Assembly: GCA_025499705.1 (NCBI GenBank)
Contig: JAFMVE010000019.1
Span: 32,211-96,210, forward strand
Source: Carboxylicivirga caseinilyticus
Lineage (GTDB): Bacteria; Bacteroidota; Bacteroidia; Bacteroidales; Marinilabiliaceae
Reading direction: 5' to 3'
Length of the DNA stretch: 64,000 bases
Each line of letters starts with the position of its first letter. The stretch's first letter is position 1. The notes under the pieces are model-generated. The model worked only from the letters and a program-made list of their open reading frames with translations, made no database searches and was not told where the DNA came from. Shown here piece by piece: positions 55,055 through 61,887 of this stretch. Both the position numbers and the translations under genes were made by a program.

Positions 55055-55270
55055 TATATATGTAGGGGTGTTTGTTCTAATCACACATTCAAAACATATA
55101 AGAGTAGAGGTGTGTGTGTAATTTAATAATGATTTGGATATTCAAAACACATAAGAGTAGAGACACCTATGTGATTTATTAATGATTTGGACATTCAAAG
55201 TGATATAATAGTAGAGGGGTGTTTGTTCTAATCACACATTCAAAACCCATAATAGTAGAGGGGTGTATGT
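55055..55270 (+). repeat. Four 45-53-bp tandem repeats with ATTCAAAAC-N2-ATAA-N-AGTAGAG core
   Basis: ATTCAAA cores start at 55087, 55140, 55193 and 55238 (spacing 53, 53 and 45 bp), each followed by AGTAGAG. A 31-bp stretch from GGGGTGTTTG to CATTCAAAAC is identical at 55065-55095 and 55216-55246. Variable bases between the cores are repeat-derived rather than unique spacers, so it does not look like a CRISPR array. Confidence 0.75.
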
Positions 55271-55287
55271 AATTTAATAGGAAAGTT

Positions 55288-55470
55288 ATGAATTGGATAG
55301 ACAGATTTCATTGGTGGTTTGCAGTAGATTTTATTGGGAGAAAGAAATGGTGTCCTTTTTCGTCTGATACTGTTTATAGTATTGTTGAAGTTCTTTTATG
55401 GATGATTCTAATTGGTTTATGTTATCTTGTTGCTTATCAATTTGCAATTGCATTAAATCAAAATTTTTAG
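55288..55470 (+). CDS. Possible 60-residue membrane protein
   Basis: An ATG-started frame right after the tandem repeats. It has an aromatic N-terminus (MNWIDRFHWWFAVDFIG) and one membrane helix (about 30-55, IVEVLLWMILIGLCYLVAYQF). The last 140 bp overlap the opposite-strand coiled-coil gene tail to tail. It may be real, or the shadow of that gene. Unrecognised. Confidence 0.4.
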   Translation: MNWIDRFHWWFAVDFIGRKKWCPFSSDTVYSIVEVLLWMILIGLCYLVAYQFAIALNQNF

Positions 55471-55864
55471 ATGTTGTTTTAATGTTCATGTAAATTGTAA
55501 ACATAGCAATAAGTGTTATTATAATTTGAGTCACACTTGCAGTGAGATTATTAAAAATGTTGCTACGAACAGACATTCCTTCATTAAGTATTTCTTTTTT
55601 ACCAACACTATATAGACCAATTTCGGATATATAGTATTTATTTTCTCTATCATCATAAGTTTTTTCATAAACTTCTTTTGTTCTATATAGAACATCAATT
55701 TGTTCATCAATTAGAGATTCTTTATGGTTGATTCCATCAGATATCTCTTTAATAGTAAAAGAAAAATCATCTGAGTTTGGGTATTTTGGATCAAACTTAA
55801 ATCTTTCAGATCTAAGAAATACTAATATTTTATGTCTTATTGAGTATGATTTTGGGGTAAACAT
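55331..55864 (-). CDS. Membrane protein with N-terminal winged-helix-like and C-terminal coiled-coil segments
   Basis: A 177-residue protein. The first 90 residues are soluble and may form a small winged helix (RHKILVFLRSERFKF...FTIKEISDGINHKESLIDEQIDVLYRTKEVYEKTYDDRENKYYISEIG). A membrane helix follows (about 109-128, QIIITLIAMFTIYMNI), then a Gln-rich coiled coil (LMQLQIDKQQDNINQLESSIKELQQYYKQY). No family recognised. It overlaps the small membrane frame at 55288 by 140 bp at their 3' ends. Confidence 0.65.
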   Translation of the reverse strand: MFTPKSYSIRHKILVFLRSERFKFDPKYPNSDDFSFTIKEISDGINHKESLIDEQIDVLYRTKEVYEKTYDDRENKYYISEIGLYSVGKKEILNEGMSVRSNIFNNLTASVTQIIITLIAMFTIYMNIKTTSKNFDLMQLQIDKQQDNINQLESSIKELQQYYKQYQTKKDTISFSQ

Positions 55865-55906
55865 GGTAAGTTATTTAAGAAAAATTATTATTAAATATTA
55901 GTAATT

Positions 55907-56047
55907 ATGGAAAGGGATAAATATAAACTGTCTAGGTCTTTTGAAACCAAAAAAAAAGTTGATGTTAAAGAAAAGAAGTCAAGCATAACACCATTTCTTA
56001 TTGTTTGGTTTGTTTTTGTATTGATATATCTTTTTGTTTGGCCTTAA
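55907..56047 (+). CDS. Possible 46-residue membrane protein
   Basis: An ATG-started small frame: MERDKYKLSRSFETKKK, a basic middle (VDVKEKKSS), then one strongly hydrophobic helix (PFLIVWFVFVLIYLFVWP) to the stop. A basic head plus single helix is typical of small membrane proteins, including toxins. It overlaps the 3' end of the opposite-strand gene by 50 bp. Unrecognised. Confidence 0.45.
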   Translation: MERDKYKLSRSFETKKKVDVKEKKSSITPFLIVWFVFVLIYLFVWP

Positions 56048-56429
56048 TAACATTTAAAGAGTCATGCAGCAATTTATATTCGCGTTTTATTGAGTCAATC
56101 TGATTCATTAAATATTTATTTTGGGTTGTCAGTGTTTTAACACTATTTATTGAATAAAGGTATTCTTTACTTAACAAGTTTTTAACTTCTGGAATAATTA
56201 ATAAACCAATCGCAAATAAAATTATAGTTAATCTATTTGATACTTGCAAGTTTAGCCACCATCTAACTAAGCTGGAAATTAAAAGGTAGTCATAACCAAC
56301 TACTCTCCATTCATTTGGTTCAAGATTATTTAGTTGTCTTTTGCTTACAGTTTTTCTTTCGGGTGTATATGGACTACTACCAAATGAAAATGGGTAAATT
56401 TTTTCAACTATATAACGTTTAAAAAACAT
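55998..56429 (-). CDS. Membrane protein with C-terminal coiled coil
   Basis: A 143-residue protein from the ATG at 56429; the frame stays open to 56510, but the longer form adds an unlikely leader. It has a basic cytoplasmic part (PERKTVSKRQLNNLEPNEWRVVGYDYLL), one or two hydrophobic stretches (about 50-60 and 65-80, LTIILFAIGLLIIP) and a coiled coil (NKYLMNQIDSIKREYKLLHDSLNVIKAKQKD) to the end. Same general plan (membrane helix then coiled coil) and same orientation as the gene at 55331. No family recognised. Confidence 0.6.
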   Translation of the reverse strand: MFFKRYIVEKIYPFSFGSSPYTPERKTVSKRQLNNLEPNEWRVVGYDYLLISSLVRWWLNLQVSNRLTIILFAIGLLIIPEVKNLLSKEYLYSINSVKTLTTQNKYLMNQIDSIKREYKLLHDSLNVIKAKQKDISIQKQTKQ

Positions 56430-56613
56430 GTTAGATTTGATTAATAAATAAGACGTCCGTTGACTATTCAGAAAGTAACTGAAATTTAAACACTCTAATT
56501 TAATTACCAAATAAAAAATTTCACATCATTCCTCATAAAGTAAAGAGAATTAAATATTTTTTTTGCTCCTATTACTGAATTAACTATCAATAATACACGT
56601 TAAACGTAACACC

Positions 56614-56781
56614 ATGAAACAAGAAAATTTACTAACAGTGGCCGAGGTGGCCGATATATTTCGGGTAACAGATCGGACTATATACAACTGGATTACGCTT
56701 AAAAAAATAAAAGCCCTCCATTTTGGCCGTAAATACTTGATTCAACAATCAGAGGTTAACCGAATATTAACCATGTCATAA
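56614..56781 (+). CDS. AlpA/excisionase-like helix-turn-helix protein
   Basis: A complete 55-residue MerR/AlpA-type HTH: MKQENLLTVAEVADIFRV, then TDRTIYNWITLKKIKALHFG, a basic RKYLIQQSEVNRIL and stop. This is the HTH_17 pattern of excisionases and AlpA-type activators, which control excision in satellites and other elements. A CTCATAAAG box (56532-56540) lies 74 bp upstream. It reads toward the multi-hairpin leader. Confidence 0.85.
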   Translation: MKQENLLTVAEVADIFRVTDRTIYNWITLKKIKALHFGRKYLIQQSEVNRILTMS

Positions 56782-56850
56782 TAATTTAAAGGTGTGCAAA
56801 AACTTAATTATAACCTATTTACGTAAATTGTTAAATCGCACATCTTATCT

Positions 56851-56880
56851 GGGTAATTGGAATTGAAACACTAATTACCC
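56851..56880. promoter_or_regulatory. Hairpin GGGTAATT-N14-AATTACCC
   Basis: A perfect 8-bp stem with 14-nt loop, the first of five hairpins between the AlpA-like gene and the gene at 57288. No T-tract follows. Confidence 0.5.
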
Positions 56881-56929
56881 ACCATCTCAAAAATGAGAAA
56901 TCACATTAAAATCTCTGTTATTTTACGAT

Positions 56930-57119
56930 TTATACTGTTCAACAGGTATTAGTAAAACGTTACTTAACGCCTGTTTTATAATTCGCTCTTTTTTGATTTA
57001 TATATACTCACACAGGTATAGACATAACGCTGTTTTACGCCTGTGTTTTTTCTTTGACTCTCTTTTATTTGATTTATACATTTCACGGGCGTTGAATACT
57101 ATTTTTAACGTCCGTTTTT
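56930..57119 (+). repeat. Three ~70-bp units, each with a terminator-like hairpin
   Basis: Each unit starts GATTTATA (56930, 56997 and 57071) and contains a hairpin followed by T: AACAGG/CCTGTT (56941-56975), CACAGG/CCTGTG (57011-57045, then T6) and ACGGGCGTT/AACGTCCGT (57085-57115, one G-T pair, then T4). AACGC or AACGT precedes or overlaps each right arm. The sequences have diverged while the plan is kept. Confidence 0.65.
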
Positions 57120-57222
57120 CACATCGACATTCAATTCGCTTTATATCTGGCAGTGCGGTGAAAGGGCACAAATACCTTTCCCGTACTTTTAAAATGATTT
57201 TTTCTTTATCAATATATTCTCA

Positions 57223-57263
57223 GGAGGTTATGGAAGATTATATCTTCTTCAATCTCCTTTTTT
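57223..57263 (+). terminator. Strong terminator just before the gene at 57288
   Basis: GGAGGTT (57223-57229) pairs with AATCTCC (57251-57257, one G-T pair), enclosing a second stem GAAGAT/ATCTTC, followed by six T. An AGGAGG directly before an ATG here would encode only 11 residues and is part of the hairpin. It ends 24 bp before the next start codon. Confidence 0.8.
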
Positions 57264-57287
57264 AATTACTTATTAATTAGTTACACT

Positions 57288-58049
57288 ATGAATTTTTTTA
57301 AAAAGATGGGTAAAAAACCCACAAATCAAGACAAAGAATCGCTAACACCTCATGAAGTTAGAGAGGTAAACAGAAAACAAGTAGAACTGACAGAAAAAGA
57401 GCTGATTAGTTTTTCGAAAACTGTTGATAATTTCGGCCTTGAGAAGCATGAAAAAAGCAAAATTAGCTCAATTCTGAGCAAAAAAGGATTAAATCTAACA
57501 CCCGAAAAACTTGATTTATTACTCTCAATCTATTTTTACAACCACACTTACACAAGTTTTGACACAAAAACCATTAAAAAAACACGTTTCTTTTCTATCA
57601 ATAATAGGGGGCGAAGTATTGCAGCGAAATACATGGAAGAAGATAAAAAGAATCAAGCCTATGAGATTCTAAAAGAGCAATATAGTGTCTTTTTTAGAGG
57701 GCGTACTTCCATATCAATTACAGCCGATCAACTATTTAGTCAAATAAGAATTTCGAAAGGCTTTAGTTTTAAATTTGAAGATACTCCCATTCTGATACAA
57801 AGATGGTTCAATCTGGGGCTTATTACTGTTCATAAAAAAAACGATAATGTAATGAATTCACCATTAGAGAACATCGCATTAAATATTACCCCTGAAGCTA
57901 TTAAATGGTTAGTCGCTAACCTTCCAGAAAATGAGTCTTTCGATAGCCTTCCAGATCAATATAGTGGTTACACTGAAAGCAGAGAAAGACTAAAACGTAA
58001 AATTGAAGAAAATAACGCTGAAAAAAACAAATCATTTTTAATTAAATAA
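57288..58049 (+). CDS. Element protein of unknown function (253 residues)
   Basis: Basic N-terminus (NFFKKMGKKPTNQDKESLTPHEVREVNRKQVELTEKELISFSK) and a mostly helical middle. A later segment could be a winged helix (SISITADQLFSQIRISKGFSFKFEDTPILIQRWFNLGLITVHKK), and the tail is charged. No membrane segment or known domain. It is the first gene of a three-gene group, placed behind four terminator-like hairpins, so its expression may depend on antitermination or on a promoter in the last 24 bp. Confidence 0.75.
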   Translation: MNFFKKMGKKPTNQDKESLTPHEVREVNRKQVELTEKELISFSKTVDNFGLEKHEKSKISSILSKKGLNLTPEKLDLLLSIYFYNHTYTSFDTKTIKKTRFFSINNRGRSIAAKYMEEDKKNQAYEILKEQYSVFFRGRTSISITADQLFSQIRISKGFSFKFEDTPILIQRWFNLGLITVHKKNDNVMNSPLENIALNITPEAIKWLVANLPENESFDSLPDQYSGYTESRERLKRKIEENNAEKNKSFLIK

Positions 58050-58057
58050 TTACAACA

Positions 58058-58495
58058 ATGGAAAAATTCAAACCATACAATAAAGAAAAAGAGACAGTTA
58101 CTCAATTCATTCAGAGAGGCAAGCAATACCGAAAAGACCTTGAAAGAACAGGCGCAAAATTTAAGGAGGTTGATGACTTCCTTTTCGATTATGAAAGGCA
58201 ATTGACAGCCATAGAAAGAGAGCTTGGTGTGTTAATAGGCAAAGAACACGATCAGAAATTTGAGGAATTAAAAGCAAAAAATAAAGCTGTTCTGGATGAA
58301 TACACCAAAGAGACAAAGGGTAATTTTTTAGGCCAATTTAAAACAAAAGAAGAGTTCGATAAATTTCAAGAGGAAAGAAAGGAACTGAACACTCAAAGGC
58401 TTACAAAGCATTCAACCAGAACACTTGCAACGGATGAGGATATAAAGAGATCCACTAAAATAATTCATTCTCAGGCCGACTTGAAAGAAGATTAA
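58058..58495 (+). CDS. Charged, helical element protein of unknown function
   Basis: The 145-residue protein is very rich in Lys/Glu and predicted helical or coiled coil over most of its length (TQFIQRGKQYRKDLERTGAKFKEVDDFLFDYERQL, ERELGVLIGKEHDQKFEELKAKNKAVLDEY). It starts 8 bp after the preceding gene, so the two are co-translated or co-transcribed. No family recognised. Confidence 0.75.
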   Translation: MEKFKPYNKEKETVTQFIQRGKQYRKDLERTGAKFKEVDDFLFDYERQLTAIERELGVLIGKEHDQKFEELKAKNKAVLDEYTKETKGNFLGQFKTKEEFDKFQEERKELNTQRLTKHSTRTLATDEDIKRSTKIIHSQADLKED

Positions 58496-58539
58496 AGAAC
58501 TTTCATCTAATGTTATATATTCTTAAAGGGGTATTTAGT

Positions 58540-58570
58540 GAGGTTGAGGCCTCATTATTTACCTCTTTTT
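58540..58570 (+). terminator. Terminator-like hairpin after the charged protein gene
   Basis: GAGGT pairs with ACCTC, with an inner self-complementary TGAGGCCTCA, followed by five T. Confidence 0.55.
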
Positions 58571-58585
58571 AATAACCAATTAATA

Positions 58586-58801
58586 ATGAAACATTTTGTA
58601 ATTAATGATATTGGAGCAAGAAGAAGATTAATGAAAGCTTCAGAGATATATTACAGTTCCGTTTATGAAAGCTTTAGAGAAAGGAAAGAGCTGCACAACA
58701 ATGAGCAATCACTCATTAAGTATGAAGAAGAGTTAATATATCAAACCACAAGAAGAAAGAAATATAAATTAATAGCCTCAACACGAATAGAGAAAGAATA
58801 A
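58586..58801 (+). CDS. Small basic element protein
   Basis: 71 residues from the ATG at 58586; the frame is open upstream to 58538, but that part lies in the terminator hairpin. Sequence MKHFVINDIGARRRLMKASEIYYSSVYESF continues with Arg/Lys/Glu-rich helices. Unrecognised; a small DNA- or RNA-binding protein is possible from its charge. Confidence 0.55.
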   Translation: MKHFVINDIGARRRLMKASEIYYSSVYESFRERKELHNNEQSLIKYEEELIYQTTRRKKYKLIASTRIEKE

Positions 58802-59548
58802 CAAACAGAGAAGAGAACAGAACAAATAAATTAAGAAAGGAAATAATATACTACTCTATGAGATGAGTATAACAACACACAACAACCTCACATCAAAGAT
58901 TAACAATAACAAGAAACCAAACCAAACGATTTAAGATACTACCTACCATATGGTGCATAGTTATAATAACAATCATAAATCAATATTGAATGGTGGCCGG
59001 TATAGGCTGCAATGTTTACAGTATTTACACAGTGATTATCTACTATTATAATAGAGAAATACTGATGTTGTTACCTGGTTACTTACATTCTTTAACCTCA
59101 TGAGTATTGATTCATACAACTACATGAGTAAAGAAATAAAATAATTCTCTGATAGATTGATGAGTGATAAGTATGTTGTTGTATATGTCTATCTATCACA
59201 TGAATATAAAAAACGAATCGACCTGAATTTTAATTACCTCATGAGGTGTAAATATATAAGGTGTGGGGGGCTGATATGCAGATATTTAACATAAACGAAA
59301 CCACCCGACAGCAACATTTGGATACCCATCGATAAGCGATTGAAAAATGAATTAGTCCTTTCCTGCTGGAATGCGCTTAAATAAAGAAAAGTAGGAGCTT
59401 TTTGAGGAAAATTAAGATTTTGAAAAAAAATCTCAGGAAATGCTTGATAATAAAGCGTTTTAGGCCTTTTGAATCAATAATTAAAAGTATGAAAAAAATA
59501 CATTAAAAGCAATAAAAACACCCCCTTTTATACCAAATAATTTAAAAA
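58802..59548. other. 747-bp non-coding region with palindrome and G-rich stretch
   Basis: No gene seen. 58802-59220 is AT-rich with scattered CTCATGAG/ACATGAG boxes (about 59098-59132). ACCTCATGAGGT (59236-59247) is a perfect 12-bp palindrome related to the arms of the stem-loops at 54001-54391. It is followed by GGTGTGGGGGG (59260-59270) and, to about 59400, a stretch visibly richer in G+C with small dyads (ATCG-ATAA-GCGAT). Possible transfer origin, packaging or replication site, but I recognise no known consensus. Confidence 0.5.
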
Positions 59549-59842
59549 ATGAAGAGAGAAAATATCAATATCCTAAGATATAAGAATCCAAAACTAACCA
59601 ATCTAAAGCACTATCTCAAGGAGCTTAACATCATGGAACCTCACATTGAGTCTTTGATAGTACAGGCAAATAATCTTAACAATCTATGCCTTTTTTATAC
59701 AAATCACATCAATGATGAAGGGGTAATGATGAAAGGTGTTAGAGGCGTAAAACAAAACCCTAGTGTTACAGCCTTAGAGAAGGCAATAAGAGAGTTAAAT
59801 GCCTTATTAGTGGAAATTTCAAACCTTATTTCAAACCGATAA
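59549..59842 (+). CDS. P27 terminase-small-subunit-like protein
   Basis: The 97-residue protein has a C-terminal half VMMKGVRGVKQNPSVTALEKAIRELNALLVEISNLI that follows the pattern of P27-family phage terminase small subunits, in which the NPxVxxLxxAxxxLxxL(L)xELGL segment is conserved. The N-terminal half (YLKELNIMEPHIESLIVQANNLNNLCLFYTNHIN) fits the helical DNA-binding region of that family. No large terminase subunit is present. It is followed after 10 bp by the next gene. Confidence 0.6.
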   Translation: MKRENINILRYKNPKLTNLKHYLKELNIMEPHIESLIVQANNLNNLCLFYTNHINDEGVMMKGVRGVKQNPSVTALEKAIRELNALLVEISNLISNR

Positions 59843-59852
59843 ATAAAGAAAA

Positions 59853-60257
59853 ATGAAAAAACTAAAAATGAATCAAAAAAGTACCAAAAAATACGCCTGT
59901 GGTACACCAACGCCCAGCATGGTAAATTATTCAGGGGATTTTGATAGTACTCATCATGTGGTCAGTAGTAATAGACATTTTACGTTTTCAACACCTTGGG
60001 GAAATATGACAGCGATTCTTTGTAATTGTGGCGAACGCTTATTATTTAGTGAAAAAGAGTATTTGAAATTGGCCATTAATCCACAATCGAAAATTAAAAA
60101 TTATGGTGGTTTTGTGGATATTATCGAAAACTTACCAGAAATGAAGGAGCATGAAGGCAAAGAGATAAGCCTGTATATGGAAAATAAGGATATTAACGGC
60201 AAGTACATTGACGGTGTTCAACTAATCGAATCTGATTTCTTTGATGTTGATTTTTAG
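59853..60257 (+). CDS. Element protein of unknown function (134 residues)
   Basis: Soluble, beta-rich sequence with a possible metal site: a single Cys near 15 (YACGTPTPSMVNY), paired cysteines in ILCNCGERLLF, and an acidic end (IESDFFDVDF). A second in-frame ATG five codons later is an alternative start. Co-oriented with the P27-like gene 10 bp upstream. Unrecognised. Confidence 0.65.
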   Translation: MKKLKMNQKSTKKYACGTPTPSMVNYSGDFDSTHHVVSSNRHFTFSTPWGNMTAILCNCGERLLFSEKEYLKLAINPQSKIKNYGGFVDIIENLPEMKEHEGKEISLYMENKDINGKYIDGVQLIESDFFDVDF

Positions 60258-60344
60258 GAAAAGAAATTCTAAATTAACAATAATGGAATTTTAAACTAAT
60301 ATTAAAGGGTTTACAGTTAGATACATGAACTATAATTTTACAAA

Positions 60345-60854
60345 ATGAACAGATTTCTAATGATTCTATTAGTTGTGAGTATGTCTACTATATTATTTGG
60401 GCAGAAAGCTGAATATGGTAATGTCACACAAAAGGCAAAATACACCGAGTATTTAACAAAAAATGGTGATTTATTAAAGGTTGGTGATACATTAAAACTT
60501 GGAAAGGCAATATCAGATAAAGGTTTTCAATATATAACACAAGGCGGTCAACCTTGCGCGATTTGGTTAGCAGATAAGGTTGTTTTTGTTGACCATTTTA
60601 GGAGTTTTGGAACAAAATCACAAGGTTATAAGGTGTATGTTGCTTTTAAGGGGTATGGTTTAGTTCCTGTTTATATAGATTATGATTCTGCTATAGAAGT
60701 AGGTGAAGTAGTAAATAAGAACTCAAAAATGACAAGAGATGAAGCAATCAATAAACTTTCAGAAGCTAAGAAGTTATTAGATTTAGAAATTATTAGTCAG
60801 GAAGAATATGATAAACTCAAAAAAGAGTTAACGCCTATTATTGTGAATATGTAA
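60345..60854 (+). CDS. Secreted protein with C-terminal SHOCT-like domain
   Basis: The 169-residue protein has a signal peptide (MNRFLMILLVVSMSTILFGQ) and a beta-rich middle with one Cys (GQPCAIWLADKVVFVDHF). A C-terminal helical pair (about 130-165, RDEAINKLSEAKKLLDLEIISQEEYDKLKKEL) matches the SHOCT motif. Predicted periplasmic, function unknown. It ends at a strong terminator, so the ion-channel unit downstream is separate. Confidence 0.75.
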   Translation: MNRFLMILLVVSMSTILFGQKAEYGNVTQKAKYTEYLTKNGDLLKVGDTLKLGKAISDKGFQYITQGGQPCAIWLADKVVFVDHFRSFGTKSQGYKVYVAFKGYGLVPVYIDYDSAIEVGEVVNKNSKMTRDEAINKLSEAKKLLDLEIISQEEYDKLKKELTPIIVNM

Positions 60855-60972
60855 TTTATATAACCTCATTAAATAAAAGATATCAAAAAAATAATTGTTG
60901 CTTTAAGTTCATTGATTCCTAAATAAATAAAAGTTATATTTATCAGAAAATCGGGAAGCATAAATTAAAGAG

Positions 60973-61000
60973 GGGTAAAATGTAGTGTTTTACCCTTTTT
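60973..61000 (+). terminator. Terminator before the ion-channel operon
   Basis: GGGTAAAA (60973-60980) pairs perfectly with TTTTACCC (60988-60995), followed by five T. Confidence 0.9.
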
Positions 61001-61080
61001 CTATATCAGAAGATACCCTCTTTTTATTTTAGGTATTATATGTATTGTTTTACCTTAGAGAATTATAATTAATTAAATGT

Positions 61081-61887
61081 TTGATTTTAAGTGTTTTATA
61101 TAATGAAAAAATATTTCTTAATGACAGGTTTATATTGACAATTATCTTAATTAATTCCTTAATAATCTTCATTACAGGATTTAATATAGAACCTGATATA
61201 ATCAAATTTTTACGGGGGTTAGATGGGTTTATCACTATTCTGTTTGTAATTGAATTAATAGTTAAAATTAAGCACTTTGGGAAGTTATATTTTTATTCGA
61301 GTTGGAATATTCTTGATTTTGTATTAATTGTTCTCTCTATACCTGCATTTTTTACAATGTTTATTGAAAGTTCAAACTTTGATCTTAGTTATTTGCTTGT
61401 TCTTAGAGCATTGAGGGCATTTAAGGCTTTTAGGTTTATTAAGTTTGTAACTGAAATAAATGAATTAATTAAGGGTATAAATAGAGCTTTAAAGACATCT
61501 TTAGTCGTGTTAATTGGTTTTTCAGTATACCTTTTTATTATGAGTATATTTTCATTTTATCTATTTGCTGAAACTGCACCTGAATATTTTGAAAATCCGC
61601 TTTTATCTCTGTATTCCATATTTAAAATTTTTACGGTTGAGGGATGGTATGAAATTCCTGAATCAATAGTTCATTCATACAATTCAGTGCAGACCTTTTT
61701 CACATATATTTATTTTATTTTCATAGTAATGAGTGGTGGAATATTTGGATTGTCTTTAGTAAACTCAATATTTGTTGATGCGATGGTGAGTGATAATAAT
61801 GATTTACTTGAGAAAAAAATTGGTAAATTAGAATCTCAAATTAACATACTAATAGAAAAAATTGACAATAATGGAGTTTCAAGCTAA
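61081..61887 (+). CDS. Voltage-gated-type ion channel (Ion_trans family)
   Basis: The 268-residue protein has six membrane helices. S4 carries a positive residue every third position (R109, R112, K115, R118, K121), the voltage-sensor pattern. The pore loop between S5 and S6 holds the filter-like T185-V-E-G-W189, related to the TxExW filter of bacterial sodium channels. A C-terminal coiled coil (about 240-265) would form a tetramer bundle, as in BacNaV channels. The start is uncertain: the frame opens with TTG at 61081, while an ATG at 61103 is out of frame by one base at a run of six A. It overlaps the next gene by 17 bp. Confidence 0.87.
   Translation: MILSVLYNEKIFLNDRFILTIILINSLIIFITGFNIEPDIIKFLRGLDGFITILFVIELIVKIKHFGKLYFYSSWNILDFVLIVLSIPAFFTMFIESSNFDLSYLLVLRALRAFKAFRFIKFVTEINELIKGINRALKTSLVVLIGFSVYLFIMSIFSFYLFAETAPEYFENPLLSLYSIFKIFTVEGWYEIPESIVHSYNSVQTFFTYIYFIFIVMSGGIFGLSLVNSIFVDAMVSDNNDLLEKKIGKLESQINILIEKIDNNGVSS

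Larger units (their letters stand above)
53815..55287. other. 1.47-kb non-coding, repeat-rich region
   Basis: No convincing gene is seen on either strand. The region holds iteron-like repeats (53834-53901), three stem-loops of one design (54001-54391), two 193-bp-spaced direct repeats (54191-54515) and four 45-53-bp repeats (55055-55270). 54560-55050 is very AT-rich, with only a CATAAAG box (54613) and a CCTTATG box (54517) related to the stem-loop arms. The whole resembles a replication or transfer origin, or a set of non-coding RNAs. Confidence 0.6.

Noticed and set aside
55055..55270. Possible CRISPR array
   Set aside because: The repeated parts extend through nearly the whole unit, spacing is uneven (53, 53, 45 bp), the between-core bases are themselves similar, and no cas gene is present.
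54001..55287. tRNA or tmRNA gene as integration target in the repeat region
   Set aside because: No cloverleaf, anticodon arm or TTCRA-type T-loop could be assembled, and the recombinase is of the serine type, which does not need a tRNA target.
56930..57120. Possible integron attC sites
   Set aside because: Only one unit gives a GTTRRRY-type core on the minus strand (GTTAAGT). The others break the consensus, and no integron integrase or cassette structure is present. Terminator-like hairpins explain them better.
57159..57182. GAAAGG/CCTTTC hairpin in the multi-hairpin leader
   Set aside because: A short stem without a following T-run; not counted with the four terminator-like hairpins.
57230..57265. 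Tiny frame MEDYIFFNLLF behind a perfect AGGAGG
   Set aside because: The AGGAGG and the frame together form the two arms of a strong terminator, and Shine-Dalgarno sequences are rarely used in this phylum.
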